The position numbers and the translations under genes are program-made. This document shows positions 16,450 to 23,754 of a stretch of 41,980 bases of DNA, in pieces. Under the pieces are notes generated by a model that did no database searches, had not been told where the DNA came from, and was given only the letters and a program-made list of their open reading frames with translations. Position 1 is the first letter of the stretch. Every line of letters begins with the position of its first letter. This DNA comes from Enterococcus faecalis 13-SD-W-01. GTDB lineage: Bacteria > Bacillota > Bacilli > Lactobacillales > Enterococcaceae. The stretch is taken from the NCBI GenBank assembly GCA_000415185.1, contig KE351659.1:1-41980 (forward strand), given 5' to 3'.

Positions 16450-18102
16450 ATGGCCGACTCCCAAGAATACTGGATCAAGCGCATGGACGAAATAATGGCC
16501 CATGTGGACAGGACAGATTTAGATTTCTTCGATGAATTACAGTCCGTTTATACAGAAGCCCGTCAGAACGCCCTGAAAGAGATTTACGGATTCTACACAC
16601 AATACGCCAAAGATAACGCGATTACTGTTCAGGAAGCTAAAAAACGGCTCATGCGTGAAGATTTAAGCGACTACCGTGCCAATGCTGAGAAATACCTTAA
16701 ACAAGCGGAAAAAGACCCTGAACTGCTGAAACGTTTGAACGAACAGTACAAAGCAGGGAAAGTAACGAGGCTCGAAGCTTTACAACTCGATTTAACCTAT
16801 CAGCTGGGGAAGTTGGCAGGAGAGCTACACAAGTCTTTTGAATCCTATTTGAAAGAAGTAGCTCAATACACCTATCGAAAAGTAGCTTTTGGAAATTCTG
16901 CCAGTACGTTGAACCTACCCGCATTGAAACAGCTGATCGAAACACCGTTCAACGGTAAAAATTATTCTCAAAGTATCTGGGGCAACGTAGATGATTTGGC
17001 AGAAGACCTGAAAAAATTATTATCCCAAGCATTTATCAAGGGGATGAATCCCAGCGATCTGGCTAGAGAGCTGCGGAAAAAGTACAACGTAGCAAAGGCA
17101 AGAGCCGAGGCAATCGTTAGAACAGATGGAACGAATATCATCAACAATGCCACCGTAAAACGTTACCTTGAGGCAGGTTTGACCAAGTACGATTTTCTCG
17201 CCCACATCGACAGCAGAACAACGCAGACCTGTAAAAGCCTGAACGGTAAAACTTTCGATTTGAAAGATTATCAACCCGGTACCAACGCACCGCCGATGCA
17301 CGTGAATTGCAGAAGCACGATCGTACCAAACGACGAAGAGCTATCAGCAGGTAAAGGCAGCACAGAACAACATGCTTTGGATCAAACCAACATGAGAGAA
17401 AAGGTTGGCGATGAAAATTATGAAGCTTTCATTGAAAGCCTCGAATCAATTGAAAATCCAAAAATTAAAGCGTTGCTGGAGAAATTTGGTAATCAGTTAG
17501 ATTTCAATGATTTATCAGATGGGAAAGATTTTGTTCGAGGAAACATGGTGCAGCTATCCCAAGAAGCGTTTGAAGGTGCTGCATATAAAAATCCTTTGCA
17601 GGTTGTATTCCATGAACTAGGACATGCTATTGACAATCTAGGCATCGAAGCCTTTGGCAGCGAATACGACCGTGTATCCGAGATGCCTAAATATAAACTC
17701 AAAAATGACATCAATAACGACCTGTTAAACCTATTCAATGGTGATTTATCAGCAATCAAGGGTGCCGATTATCAGAAGTTGAAAAATTTGAAAAAAATGG
17801 ATATTTTTGATCAGGGAGCAATTATCCGTAAGTACAAAAAATTAGCAGAAGAGAATCCGAAAATGTATTCTTCTTTATCAGACATGATGGAATCAACAGG
17901 AGCATTTATCGATCATCCACTTGATTTTGGTCATGGTTTAAAATATTGGAAGACTTACGGAATGCAAGAAGCAGAATTCTTCGCTCATATGGCAGAAACT
18001 GTCGTCAACGAAGATTCAAGAAAAATGATGTATGAACTGTTCCCGTCTGCATCCAAGAAATGGGATAAAATGCTAGAAGATATTTTGGGGGCGGTGGATT
18101 AA
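16450..18102 (+). CDS. MuF-type minor head protein fused to a HELGH metallopeptidase-like domain
   Basis: The 550-residue protein is about 250 residues longer than an ordinary SPP1 gp7/MuF protein. Residues 1-300 are the head domain: LSQAFIKGMNPSDLARELR near 190 and the MuF signature from AHIDSRTTQTCKSLNGKTF to PPMHVNCRSTIVP at 283-294. Residues 340-550 form a separate domain with the zinc motif HELGHAID (388-395) and a downstream EAEFFAHMAE with E509, which could be the third ligand. MuF proteins enter the capsid and can be delivered with DNA, and in polymorphic-toxin systems their C-termini carry toxins. The domain could also be a structural protease; toxicity is inference. Confidence 0.88.
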   Translation: MADSQEYWIKRMDEIMAHVDRTDLDFFDELQSVYTEARQNALKEIYGFYTQYAKDNAITVQEAKKRLMREDLSDYRANAEKYLKQAEKDPELLKRLNEQYKAGKVTRLEALQLDLTYQLGKLAGELHKSFESYLKEVAQYTYRKVAFGNSASTLNLPALKQLIETPFNGKNYSQSIWGNVDDLAEDLKKLLSQAFIKGMNPSDLARELRKKYNVAKARAEAIVRTDGTNIINNATVKRYLEAGLTKYDFLAHIDSRTTQTCKSLNGKTFDLKDYQPGTNAPPMHVNCRSTIVPNDEELSAGKGSTEQHALDQTNMREKVGDENYEAFIESLESIENPKIKALLEKFGNQLDFNDLSDGKDFVRGNMVQLSQEAFEGAAYKNPLQVVFHELGHAIDNLGIEAFGSEYDRVSEMPKYKLKNDINNDLLNLFNGDLSAIKGADYQKLKNLKKMDIFDQGAIIRKYKKLAEENPKMYSSLSDMMESTGAFIDHPLDFGHGLKYWKTYGMQEAEFFAHMAETVVNEDSRKMMYELFPSASKKWDKMLEDILGAVD

Positions 18103-18333
18103 ATGTTTACCAGTGAAGAGGGAGCGTATCCCATCATCAACGAAGCAGTTGATAAATACGAAAATCATTTCAGCAAAGAATTTCCATTATATGAGTACCT
18201 GCACATCACCAAAGATGAAAAGTACGATTTCTCTTTAGCAGGAGCGAACAAACTTGCTCAATTCATAGAGGATTGTATAAACGACAAAAAGCCTGTGCTT
18301 ATCCCCGAAGGATACGACGATAGGCTATATTAG
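18103..18333 (+). CDS. Small protein abutting the MuF-metallopeptidase; candidate immunity protein
   Basis: A 76-residue acidic protein (MFTSEEGAYPIINEAVDKYE). Its ATG follows the TAA of the MuF gene with no gap, and GGGGGCGGTGG lies inside the end of the MuF gene as a ribosome site. A small acidic protein directly behind a variable C-terminal domain is the arrangement of toxin-immunity pairs. I recognise no family. It could equally be an ordinary small head gene. Confidence 0.6.
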   Translation: MFTSEEGAYPIINEAVDKYENHFSKEFPLYEYLHITKDEKYDFSLAGANKLAQFIEDCINDKKPVLIPEGYDDRLY

Positions 18334-18343
18334 GAGGATAGAT

Positions 18344-18577
18344 ATGATAAAAATACCCCTAGTTAAATTTGATAATGGCATGTATATCGATGACAAAAGA
18401 ATCGACGGATTACTTGATGTGAAAATTGAATCCAACACTGATAATTTTTCCGAAGTGTCTGTTAAATTTATATGTCAGGTGGACGGTCTAGACAATATAA
18501 AGCCCCAAACCTACAGTTTTAAATCTGATGAGCCAAAAAGAGAATACAAACCAAAAAGAAAGTACCTAAGCCGCTAA
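18344..18577 (+). CDS. Hypothetical small protein of the head gene cluster
   Basis: A 77-residue protein preceded by AGGAGG. The strand pattern (IPLVKFDNGMYIDDKRIDGLLDVKIE, in part) suggests a small beta sandwich with a basic tail (KREYKPKRKYLSR). Proteins like this seem common between minor head and scaffold genes in Gram-positive phages, but no function is known to me. Confidence 0.6.
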   Translation: MIKIPLVKFDNGMYIDDKRIDGLLDVKIESNTDNFSEVSVKFICQVDGLDNIKPQTYSFKSDEPKREYKPKRKYLSR

Positions 18578-18746
18578 CGCAGTCTAAGTGCTTTTTTATT
18601 TTGTCTGCATGTCATTTTTGGTCATTCAGAAATGTAGGTTTTTGATCATCTAAAATGTAGTTTTTTAGTCCAAGCGTGATGACATAAAAAGCTTCGGTAT
18701 GTGCAAGCATTGATCCACGTTAAAAGCAATGGAAGGAGTAAGAACT

Positions 18747-19364
18747 ATGAAATACAAACGACTAATGCCAATGAAGCTACAATTTTTTGCCGAGAATGAA
18801 GGCGGAACAGAAACTCCGGATAATGAAACGCCTGAAATCAATGTAGAAGAGTTGAGCGATGAACAGTTGGCAGCCATCAAAGAAAAATACGGATTTAAGG
18901 ATGACGAGGATGTTAATTCTATCGTCCAGTCCAAACGTACACGCTGGCAAAAGGAGCTAGAAAAAGAAAAGGATGAAGCGGCTCGATTAGCTAAATTATC
19001 CGAAAAAGAACGTCAGCAAGCTCTTTTAGATAAAGAAAAAGAAGATTTCGAAAAGGAAAGAGCACAGTTCAAACAAGAAAAACTCTTTGTCGAAAAAGGT
19101 AAACAGCTGACAGCTGAGGGGCTACCTAGCGAATTTGCGCATCGTATCGTTGGCGAAACAGCCGAGGATATCTTGGCAGACGTGAAAAAACTTCGCGAGG
19201 AATTCGACAAAGCTGTTGAGGCTAAAGTCAACGAACGTTTAGCAACAAAACGCACAACTCGTGTGGGCACTGGTGCTGGTCAAATGACGAAAGCAGAAAT
19301 CATGTCCGTAAAAGATTCAGCTGAAAGACAACGTCTGATTGCTGAAAACAGAGACTTATTTTAG
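18747..19364 (+). CDS. Scaffold protein, DUF4355 family
   Basis: The start at 18747 is selected because GGAAGGAG ends eight bases before it. The 205-residue protein begins MKYKRLMPMKLQFFAENE, a typical opening for phage scaffold proteins. It has a long Lys/Glu coiled coil (about 75-165) and ends with DSAERQRLIAENRDLF. It lies directly before the capsid gene, and helps assemble the procapsid. Confidence 0.88.
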   Translation: MKYKRLMPMKLQFFAENEGGTETPDNETPEINVEELSDEQLAAIKEKYGFKDDEDVNSIVQSKRTRWQKELEKEKDEAARLAKLSEKERQQALLDKEKEDFEKERAQFKQEKLFVEKGKQLTAEGLPSEFAHRIVGETAEDILADVKKLREEFDKAVEAKVNERLATKRTTRVGTGAGQMTKAEIMSVKDSAERQRLIAENRDLF

Positions 19365-19375
19365 GAGGAAAAAGC

Positions 19376-20308
19376 ATGAAAAACATGTCAAAAACAAACA
19401 AAGACAATTTATTAAAAATGAATCTGCAGACATTTGCTGCAGAGGACGGACTAACAACAATGGACGATTTGGGTGAAATCAAATCCATTGATTTTGTGAA
19501 TCGTTTCGAAGCAGGTATTAAAGAGTTGCTAGCATTATTAGGCGTGACTCGACTAGAACCGCTGACAGCAGATATGAAAATCCAAATGTATAAATGGACT
19601 ACAAGCCTAAAGGACGGAGCTGTCGCAGAAGGTGAGGACATCCCTCTTTCTAAAGTTACCCGTGCGAAAGATCGTTCTTTTACAGTAACTTGGGGGAAAT
19701 ATCGTCGTGCGGTTTCTGCTGAGTCTATTGCTCGTCATGGTGCATCTTTGGCAATCGACCAAGCTGATAACAAGCTATTGCGTCAAATCCAAGGCGGGAT
19801 CAAAACAAAATTTGTCGATTTTCTTGGGACAGCCCCAACAGTAGCGGAGGGCGGAAGCTTACAAAAAGCTTTGGCACAATCTTGGGGAAAATTGGCAACT
19901 TTTGAAGAATTTGACGGCGCTCAATTTGTTTCTTTCGTAAATCCTTTGGACGTAGCAGACTATTTAGGCGATACAGCTGTATTAGCTGACGCGTCGAATG
20001 TGTTTGGTATGACCTTGCTTAAAAACTTCTTAGGTGCTTCAAATGTAATCGTATTGAATGCCGTACCACAAGGGACTGTTTATTCAACAGCTGTAGATAA
20101 CATCGTCCTAGCATACTTGGATATGAAGGCTTCTGATTTAGGTGATATTTTTGTAGACTTTACAGACGAAACGGGCTTTATCTCTGCTACACGTGGTAGT
20201 GTATTGCGTAATGCTACTTACGAATCTCTATTCATGAATGCGTTAGTTCTATTTCCTGAAATCCCAGCTGGCGTTGTGCAAGCTCCTGTAGGGACGGTTA
20301 CACCCTAA
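19376..20308 (+). CDS. Major capsid protein, short form
   Basis: A 310-residue HK97-type capsid protein preceded by AGGAGG. The opening LLKMNLQTFAAED and the central LSKVTRAKDRSFTVTWGKYRRAVSAE region, read in parts, are typical of this group. It ends VGTVTP followed by TAA. The last sense codon and stop form CCC-TAA-G. A +1 slip of the Pro tRNA from CCC to CCT allows translation to continue into the frame at 20307 and adds 111 residues. Confidence 0.93.
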   Translation: MKNMSKTNKDNLLKMNLQTFAAEDGLTTMDDLGEIKSIDFVNRFEAGIKELLALLGVTRLEPLTADMKIQMYKWTTSLKDGAVAEGEDIPLSKVTRAKDRSFTVTWGKYRRAVSAESIARHGASLAIDQADNKLLRQIQGGIKTKFVDFLGTAPTVAEGGSLQKALAQSWGKLATFEEFDGAQFVSFVNPLDVADYLGDTAVLADASNVFGMTLLKNFLGASNVIVLNAVPQGTVYSTAVDNIVLAYLDMKASDLGDIFVDFTDETGFISATRGSVLRNATYESLFMNALVLFPEIPAGVVQAPVGTVTP

Positions 20309-20309
20309 G
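20303..20309 (+). other. Putative programmed +1 frameshift site at the end of the capsid gene
   Basis: In frame the ribosome reads ACA CCC TAA. CCC to CCT re-pairing by one base places AAG as the next codon, giving TPKAPGG... into the Ig-like domain. The same CCC-TRA motif recurs twice in the tail gene. Capsid and tail frameshifts of this kind are established for Listeria phage PSA. Confidence 0.8.
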
Positions 20310-20642
20310 GCTCCCGGAGGCACTCAAGGAACTTTGAACGAAGACGGATCAGTTGAAATTTCTTGGGATGCCGTTGACGGGGCACAGGCTTATGTCATCC
20401 GCTATGGTGACGCAAATCAGTCCGATCCACACCAAACCATTTATATGGGATACAGCGAAACAAATAGCTGGACACTTGCGGCAGAAGATGTACCAACTTT
20501 GGAAGAAGGAGACGAAATTTATTTCTACGTCCAAACCTTTAACGATTTAGGTGAAGGTGCTAACGACATCGAAAAAGCTGCATTCTTGAATGAAAATAAA
20601 CTAGGTTCAGCCTGGTCCGAACCAATCATTCTGACTAAATAG
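20307..20642 (+). CDS. C-terminal FN3/Ig-like extension of the capsid protein, made by +1 frameshift
   Basis: The frame encodes 111 residues beginning KAPGGTQGTLNEDGSVEISW. It carries the FN3-like pattern VEISWDAVDGAQAYVIRYGD, TNSWTLAAEDVP, IYFYVQTFND and ends GSAWSEPIILTK. It has no ribosome site. A TTG at 20334 cuts off the linker, so independent translation is unlikely. Fused to the capsid protein it would give a 421-residue form displayed on the particle surface. About half of the domain matches the first extension of the tail protein. Confidence 0.82.
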   Translation, partial: KAPGGTQGTLNEDGSVEISWDAVDGAQAYVIRYGDANQSDPHQTIYMGYSETNSWTLAAEDVPTLEEGDEIYFYVQTFNDLGEGANDIEKAAFLNENKLGSAWSEPIILTK

Positions 20643-20654
20643 GGGTGACCGACT

Positions 20655-21005
20655 TTGCTAGAAGAAGTCAAAACATTACTCGGGATAACAGATGATTTAC
20701 AGGATACGCTAATCGAATTGCTTATCAAAGATAGTGAAGAGCGTATCCTGTCAGCACTGAACAGCTTTGCGCTTAAAAATGGGACGGAAGAATTAAAATC
20801 CGTGCCTACATCTCTGTCTTATGTTGAACGTGATGTTATTATCAAACGTTTTAACAAAATGAACAGTGAAGGCGCAACGGCAGACAGCGAAGAAGGACGT
20901 TCCTATACTTGGGAAAAAAGTTATCTCGACGAGTACCTAACGATCTTTGATGAAATCACCAAACCAAAAAAAAGAGCTGGCAAAGGGATTGCGAGGTTTA
21001 TCTGA
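20655..21005 (+). CDS. Head-tail connector protein (gp6-like)
   Basis: A 116-residue protein read from TTG at 20655, with AGGGGTG at 20641-20647. The sequence LLEEVKTLLGITDDLQDTLIE (from the second residue, in part) and the RYTW-like EEGRSYTWEKSYL are typical of the phage gp6/gp15-like adaptor that docks on the portal. Its stop overlaps the next start by one base. Confidence 0.85.
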   Translation: MLEEVKTLLGITDDLQDTLIELLIKDSEERILSALNSFALKNGTEELKSVPTSLSYVERDVIIKRFNKMNSEGATADSEEGRSYTWEKSYLDEYLTIFDEITKPKKRAGKGIARFI

Positions 21006-21286
21006 TGAATTACAACAAAAGGTGTACTTTCACATTTACCGAAAAAGTACCTGGCTATCTCGGCGAAGACGAGGTTAAATCAGAAACAAAAACTGTACCT
21101 TGTGGTAAATCCTCGCTTTCTGCTTCTGAACAGATTGATTTGTTCGGGAAATATGAACGCAAAGCTTTCAAACTTCACCTACAAGGAATCTGGGAAAACA
21201 TAAGCGAGATTGAATTTGGAGGCTTGAAACGGAATATATTCGATCAGAATTTTCATCGTAACTCGACTGTTGTGATCGTCACATGA
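21005..21286 (+). CDS. Head closure / minor capsid protein
   Basis: A 93-residue protein that overlaps the upstream stop (ATGA). Length, beta-rich sequence (YNKRCTFTFTEKVPGYLG, KTVPCGKSSLSASEQIDLFG) and place match Minor_capsid_1-type head-closure proteins. The four-base overlap with the next gene shows tight coupling. Confidence 0.75.
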   Translation: MNYNKRCTFTFTEKVPGYLGEDEVKSETKTVPCGKSSLSASEQIDLFGKYERKAFKLHLQGIWENISEIEFGGLKRNIFDQNFHRNSTVVIVT

Positions 21287-21627
21287 GTAAGACGGTCAAA
21301 TTCGTTGGCGTAGATAAATTTACACGAGGTATCACCCAGCAAAGTGTAAAAATGGAAAAAGCTGTCAGTCAAGAAGTTCAGCGTTCTATTCTAAGAGTAG
21401 AGAAAAAAGCGAAACAGCTGGCACCTTGGGACTCCGGCTTTTTATCCAACAGTATTTACTCAATGATGACATCCGTTTTAATAGGTGAGATAAAATCTCC
21501 TGCAGATTATTCGATTTATGTCGAAGAAGGAACACGGAGAATGGCGGCACAGCCGTTCTTGTTCCCAGCCGTAAAAATGGAATACGCTGTATTTATGAAA
21601 AATCTTAATAAAATCGTGAGAGGGTGA
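21283..21627 (+). CDS. HK97 gp10-like head-tail joining protein
   Basis: A 114-residue protein starting MSKTVKFVGVDKF. The pattern KKAKQLAPWDSGFLSNSI...YSIYVEEGTRRMAAQPFLFPAV is the HK97 gp10/Minor_capsid_2 signature: a glycine-free start followed by the conserved Y..YVE.GT...AQPF motif. It joins the head-closure protein to the tail. Confidence 0.88.
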   Translation: MSKTVKFVGVDKFTRGITQQSVKMEKAVSQEVQRSILRVEKKAKQLAPWDSGFLSNSIYSMMTSVLIGEIKSPADYSIYVEEGTRRMAAQPFLFPAVKMEYAVFMKNLNKIVRG

Positions 21628-21631
21628 TTCG

Positions 21632-21988
21632 ATGGAACACGCTCCAGGTACAAAATTTTTAAAAGGAATCTCTGAGGGCTTAGCTCAAACAGGGATTCCT
21701 GTTTACTTTAAGCTCCCTGATGCTAGCGTTATGGAGCCTTTTTACGTGATAGGCACACATCTTGACGATGATAGTCTTAGTGCTAAATTCGGTCCTGCTA
21801 TTGTCGATATCGAGTTACAGATTGATTTGTTCTACCCTATAAACAGCCGCACTGAGGTTGAGGATGCTATTTATTTAACCAAAGCGGTTTTAGGTAGGAG
21901 AAAGAACATTACATCTAATCTGAGTACAGACGATTCGATCGGCAGAGAGGTCTATCACGTTGTTTTTAGGGTATCAGATTATATTTAG
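21632..21988 (+). CDS. Tail terminator / minor capsid 3-like protein
   Basis: A 118-residue protein immediately before the major tail gene. The sequence has the pattern of tail terminators: GIPVYFKLPDAS, PFYVIGTHLDDDS and VYHVVFRVSDYI. It caps the tail tube at the head end. Confidence 0.78.
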   Translation: MEHAPGTKFLKGISEGLAQTGIPVYFKLPDASVMEPFYVIGTHLDDDSLSAKFGPAIVDIELQIDLFYPINSRTEVEDAIYLTKAVLGRRKNITSNLSTDDSIGREVYHVVFRVSDYI

Positions 21989-22000
21989 GAGGGGTTAAAC

Positions 22001-22591
22001 ATGCCAGAAACAATTATTAATAACGGAGTTACAAAATTTCAAGGAAAACCTATCAAGGGGAAACGGGTATGGTATTTTATCCAATCCGTGGAAGCTGCAA
22101 TTGGTTCGCCTGCGTTATTGCCAGCGTTTCAAACGGAAGGTACCACAACAATTGGCGGTGACAGTATTGATGAACAAACCAAAATGGGGCGCATCATCAT
22201 GAAATCTACCGATGAACATGCCATTGATTTAACTCAATATTTTGCACCAGATGATGAATCTATCCAAGTGGTTGAAGACGCTAAAATAAATGGAAATTCC
22301 ATAAAAGTATGGCGAGTCGTGGTAGATGATACTTTGGCTGTAGAAGAGGGTGAAGGAAGTAAAGCCTATCCTGCTAAATTCGGCTATGGAATACCGGATG
22401 AACTTGAGTATGACGAAGGGGATGACCTTGTTGAAATCAGTTATACATTAAACATCGTTGGAAAACTTCAAAACGGTACTTTTCCTCTTTCTGATGAAGA
22501 TGTTCAAATGATTGAAAACTTGTACAACTACCAACGTCCTGGTGAAACAACAGGAGACTACAGCGATATTCAAACAGAAGTAACACCCTGA
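22001..22591 (+). CDS. Major tail protein, short form
   Basis: A 196-residue tail-tube protein preceded by AGGAGGGG. It begins MPETIINNGVTKFQGKPIKG, is beta-rich, and fits the TP901-1/phage_TTP family in length and in position between the tail terminator and the chaperone. The last codons are ACA CCC TGA. As at the capsid gene, CCC can slip +1 to CCT, opening the frame at 22590. A 19-base GC hairpin starts five bases after the stop. Confidence 0.92.
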   Translation: MPETIINNGVTKFQGKPIKGKRVWYFIQSVEAAIGSPALLPAFQTEGTTTIGGDSIDEQTKMGRIIMKSTDEHAIDLTQYFAPDDESIQVVEDAKINGNSIKVWRVVVDDTLAVEEGEGSKAYPAKFGYGIPDELEYDEGDDLVEISYTLNIVGKLQNGTFPLSDEDVQMIENLYNYQRPGETTGDYSDIQTEVTP

Positions 22592-22592
22592 T
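22586..22592 (+). other. Putative programmed +1 frameshift site 1 of the tail gene
   Basis: CCC TGA in frame 0 is followed by a base that lets Pro re-pair on CCT with GAT as the next codon, giving TPDAPRNVTGVLN into the Ig-like extension. The same arrangement as at the capsid gene, with TGA in place of TAA. Confidence 0.82.
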
Positions 22593-22934
22593 GCGCCCCG
22601 GAATGTAACCGGGGTTCTTAATACAGATGGGTCCGCTTCTCTTTCTTGGGACCCAGTGCCAGGGGCAAAATCGTATATTCCACACTATACCGATGCGAAT
22701 CAAACAGATCCGCACGATGCCAACAAGATGGGGTATACGGAAATGAACTCTTGGACGTTATCAGCTGCAGATATGCCGCAACTAGAAGCTGGAGATGAAA
22801 TCCGTTTCTACATCCAAACTTATAACGAAGTTGGCCAAGGAGCTAACGACATTGAGAAAGCTCGCTATCTACACGATGGTGATTTCTTGGGTTCTGCATG
22901 GTCTGAACCTATTGTTTTGACTAAATCGCCCTAA
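22590..22934 (+). CDS. First FN3/Ig-like extension of the major tail protein, made by +1 frameshift
   Basis: The frame adds 114 residues and begins DAPRNVTGVLNTDGSASLSW. It follows the same layout as the capsid extension: SLSWDPVPGAKSY, MNSWTLSAADMPQ, IRFYIQTYNEVGQGANDIEKA, GSAWSEPIVLTK. There is no ribosome site. It gives a 310-residue tail protein. It ends SP followed by TAA, at a second CCC-TAA shifty stop. Confidence 0.82.
   Translation, partial: DAPRNVTGVLNTDGSASLSWDPVPGAKSYIPHYTDANQTDPHDANKMGYTEMNSWTLSAADMPQLEAGDEIRFYIQTYNEVGQGANDIEKARYLHDGDFLGSAWSEPIVLTKSP
22596..22614 (+). other. GC hairpin just 3' of the tail frameshift site
   Basis: CCCCGG (22596-22601) pairs with CCGGGG (22609-22614) around a seven-base AATGTAA loop. 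It starts five bases after the TGA. It lies where a downstream stimulator of frameshifting would, and could also join a pseudoknot. Confidence 0.55.
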
Positions 22935-22935
22935 G
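22929..22935 (+). other. Putative programmed +1 frameshift site 2 of the tail gene
   Basis: In the frame of the first extension the ribosome reads TCG CCC TAA. Re-pairing on CCT sets AAG as the next codon, and the new frame is open to 23202. The heptamer CCCTAAG is identical to that at the capsid site. Confidence 0.72.
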
Positions 22936-23202
22936 CCTCCCCGAATCACCTACGTTGATACTTACATTGTGGGACAGTCTACTTGGGTGACAGGGGAGCA
23001 TTCAGGGAGCGAGCTAGCTAAAAAGGTTGGCTTGTACATCAATGGAGCGAGAATTTACTCCGTGCCAATTGGCCAAGCTGAACCCGGTCATTTTAAGTAT
23101 TACAGAAAAGACTTAAAGAAAACAGATGTTGTGAAAGTCTACATTGCAGATGCAGACGACAAAGAACTAGATAAGGCAGATGTGCCAATATCAGAAGGCT
23201 AG
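22933..23202 (+). CDS. Second Ig-like extension of the tail protein, needing a second +1 frameshift
   Basis: The frame adds 89 residues: KPPRITYVDTYIVGQSTWVT, then SELAKKVGLYINGARIYSVP, FKYYRKDL, and VKVYIADADDKELDKADVPI. The pattern is that of bacterial Ig-like repeats of Gram-positive surface proteins (VxVTG...LxVNG...YYxKD...VxVxAxDxxG). It is unrelated to the first extension. It has no ribosome site of its own, so it is most likely read only as part of a 399-residue, doubly shifted tail protein. Confidence 0.75.
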   Translation, partial: KPPRITYVDTYIVGQSTWVTGEHSGSELAKKVGLYINGARIYSVPIGQAEPGHFKYYRKDLKKTDVVKVYIADADDKELDKADVPISEG

Positions 23203-23236
23203 AAATAGCCTTCTTTTTATTTTAGGAGGAAAAAAT

Positions 23237-23737
23237 ATGCCATTCACAGTTGAGTTAAAAGGAAAACCACTAGAGATCAAATTTAATTACGCATTGTTGT
23301 TCAAAGCAAATAAACGTCTAGGCTCAAAAGATGCAGACGGAAATTCACAAAAGGACGGTGCGGGTGTTCTTTTCGCCCAAGTCTTAGAAAAAGACGACGA
23401 TGCACTAATCAATATTATCAAATTGGTCACAAAAGGTGATCCGTCAGAAAATGACATCTTAGAGGCAATTGGCACTTATGTTTCTGCATATGAAGATGAA
23501 GAAGAGGGCTACAATGCAATTTTCGAAAATCTCAAAGAGGAAATGCTGAATTCAGGTTTTTTCTTGACGAAAATCAAAAAATACATCAGCAATCTGGAAA
23601 AAGCGGCGAAAGCAATCAAGGAACAAAAACCGGACGAAAAAATCCAAGACCCGAAAGCCTCAGCACAAGCAGTTCAAGAACTGGCAGACACGATGAAGAA
23701 AGAAATCTCATCGTTGACTGTGCAAGACAAGGACTAA
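23237..23737 (+). CDS. Tail assembly chaperone (gpG-like)
   Basis: The start is ATG 23237, chosen because TTTAGGAGG precedes it. The 166-residue protein (MPFTVELKGKPLEIKFNYAL) is typical of siphovirus tail assembly chaperones in place, with an acidic C-terminal half. The next gene overlaps in another frame, as gpG/gpGT pairs do. The protein coats the tape measure during tail assembly. Confidence 0.85.
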   Translation: MPFTVELKGKPLEIKFNYALLFKANKRLGSKDADGNSQKDGAGVLFAQVLEKDDDALINIIKLVTKGDPSENDILEAIGTYVSAYEDEEEGYNAIFENLKEEMLNSGFFLTKIKKYISNLEKAAKAIKEQKPDEKIQDPKASAQAVQELADTMKKEISSLTVQDKD

Positions 23738-23754
23738 CAGACATTGATCTAATC

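Noticed and set aside
18585-18605. Terminator after the 77-residue head gene
   Set aside because: Only three base pairs (GCA/TGC) can form before the T-run. Too weak to call.
20334-20642. The capsid-adjacent Ig-like frame as a separate gene from TTG 20334
   Set aside because: No ribosome site; the TTG cuts off the linker. The +1 slip from the CCC-TAA reads the whole domain in frame.
22969-23202. The second tail Ig-like frame as a separate gene
   Set aside because: The GTG or GGA start region lacks a ribosome site and lies inside the first strands of the domain. The frame is open back to the second slip site.
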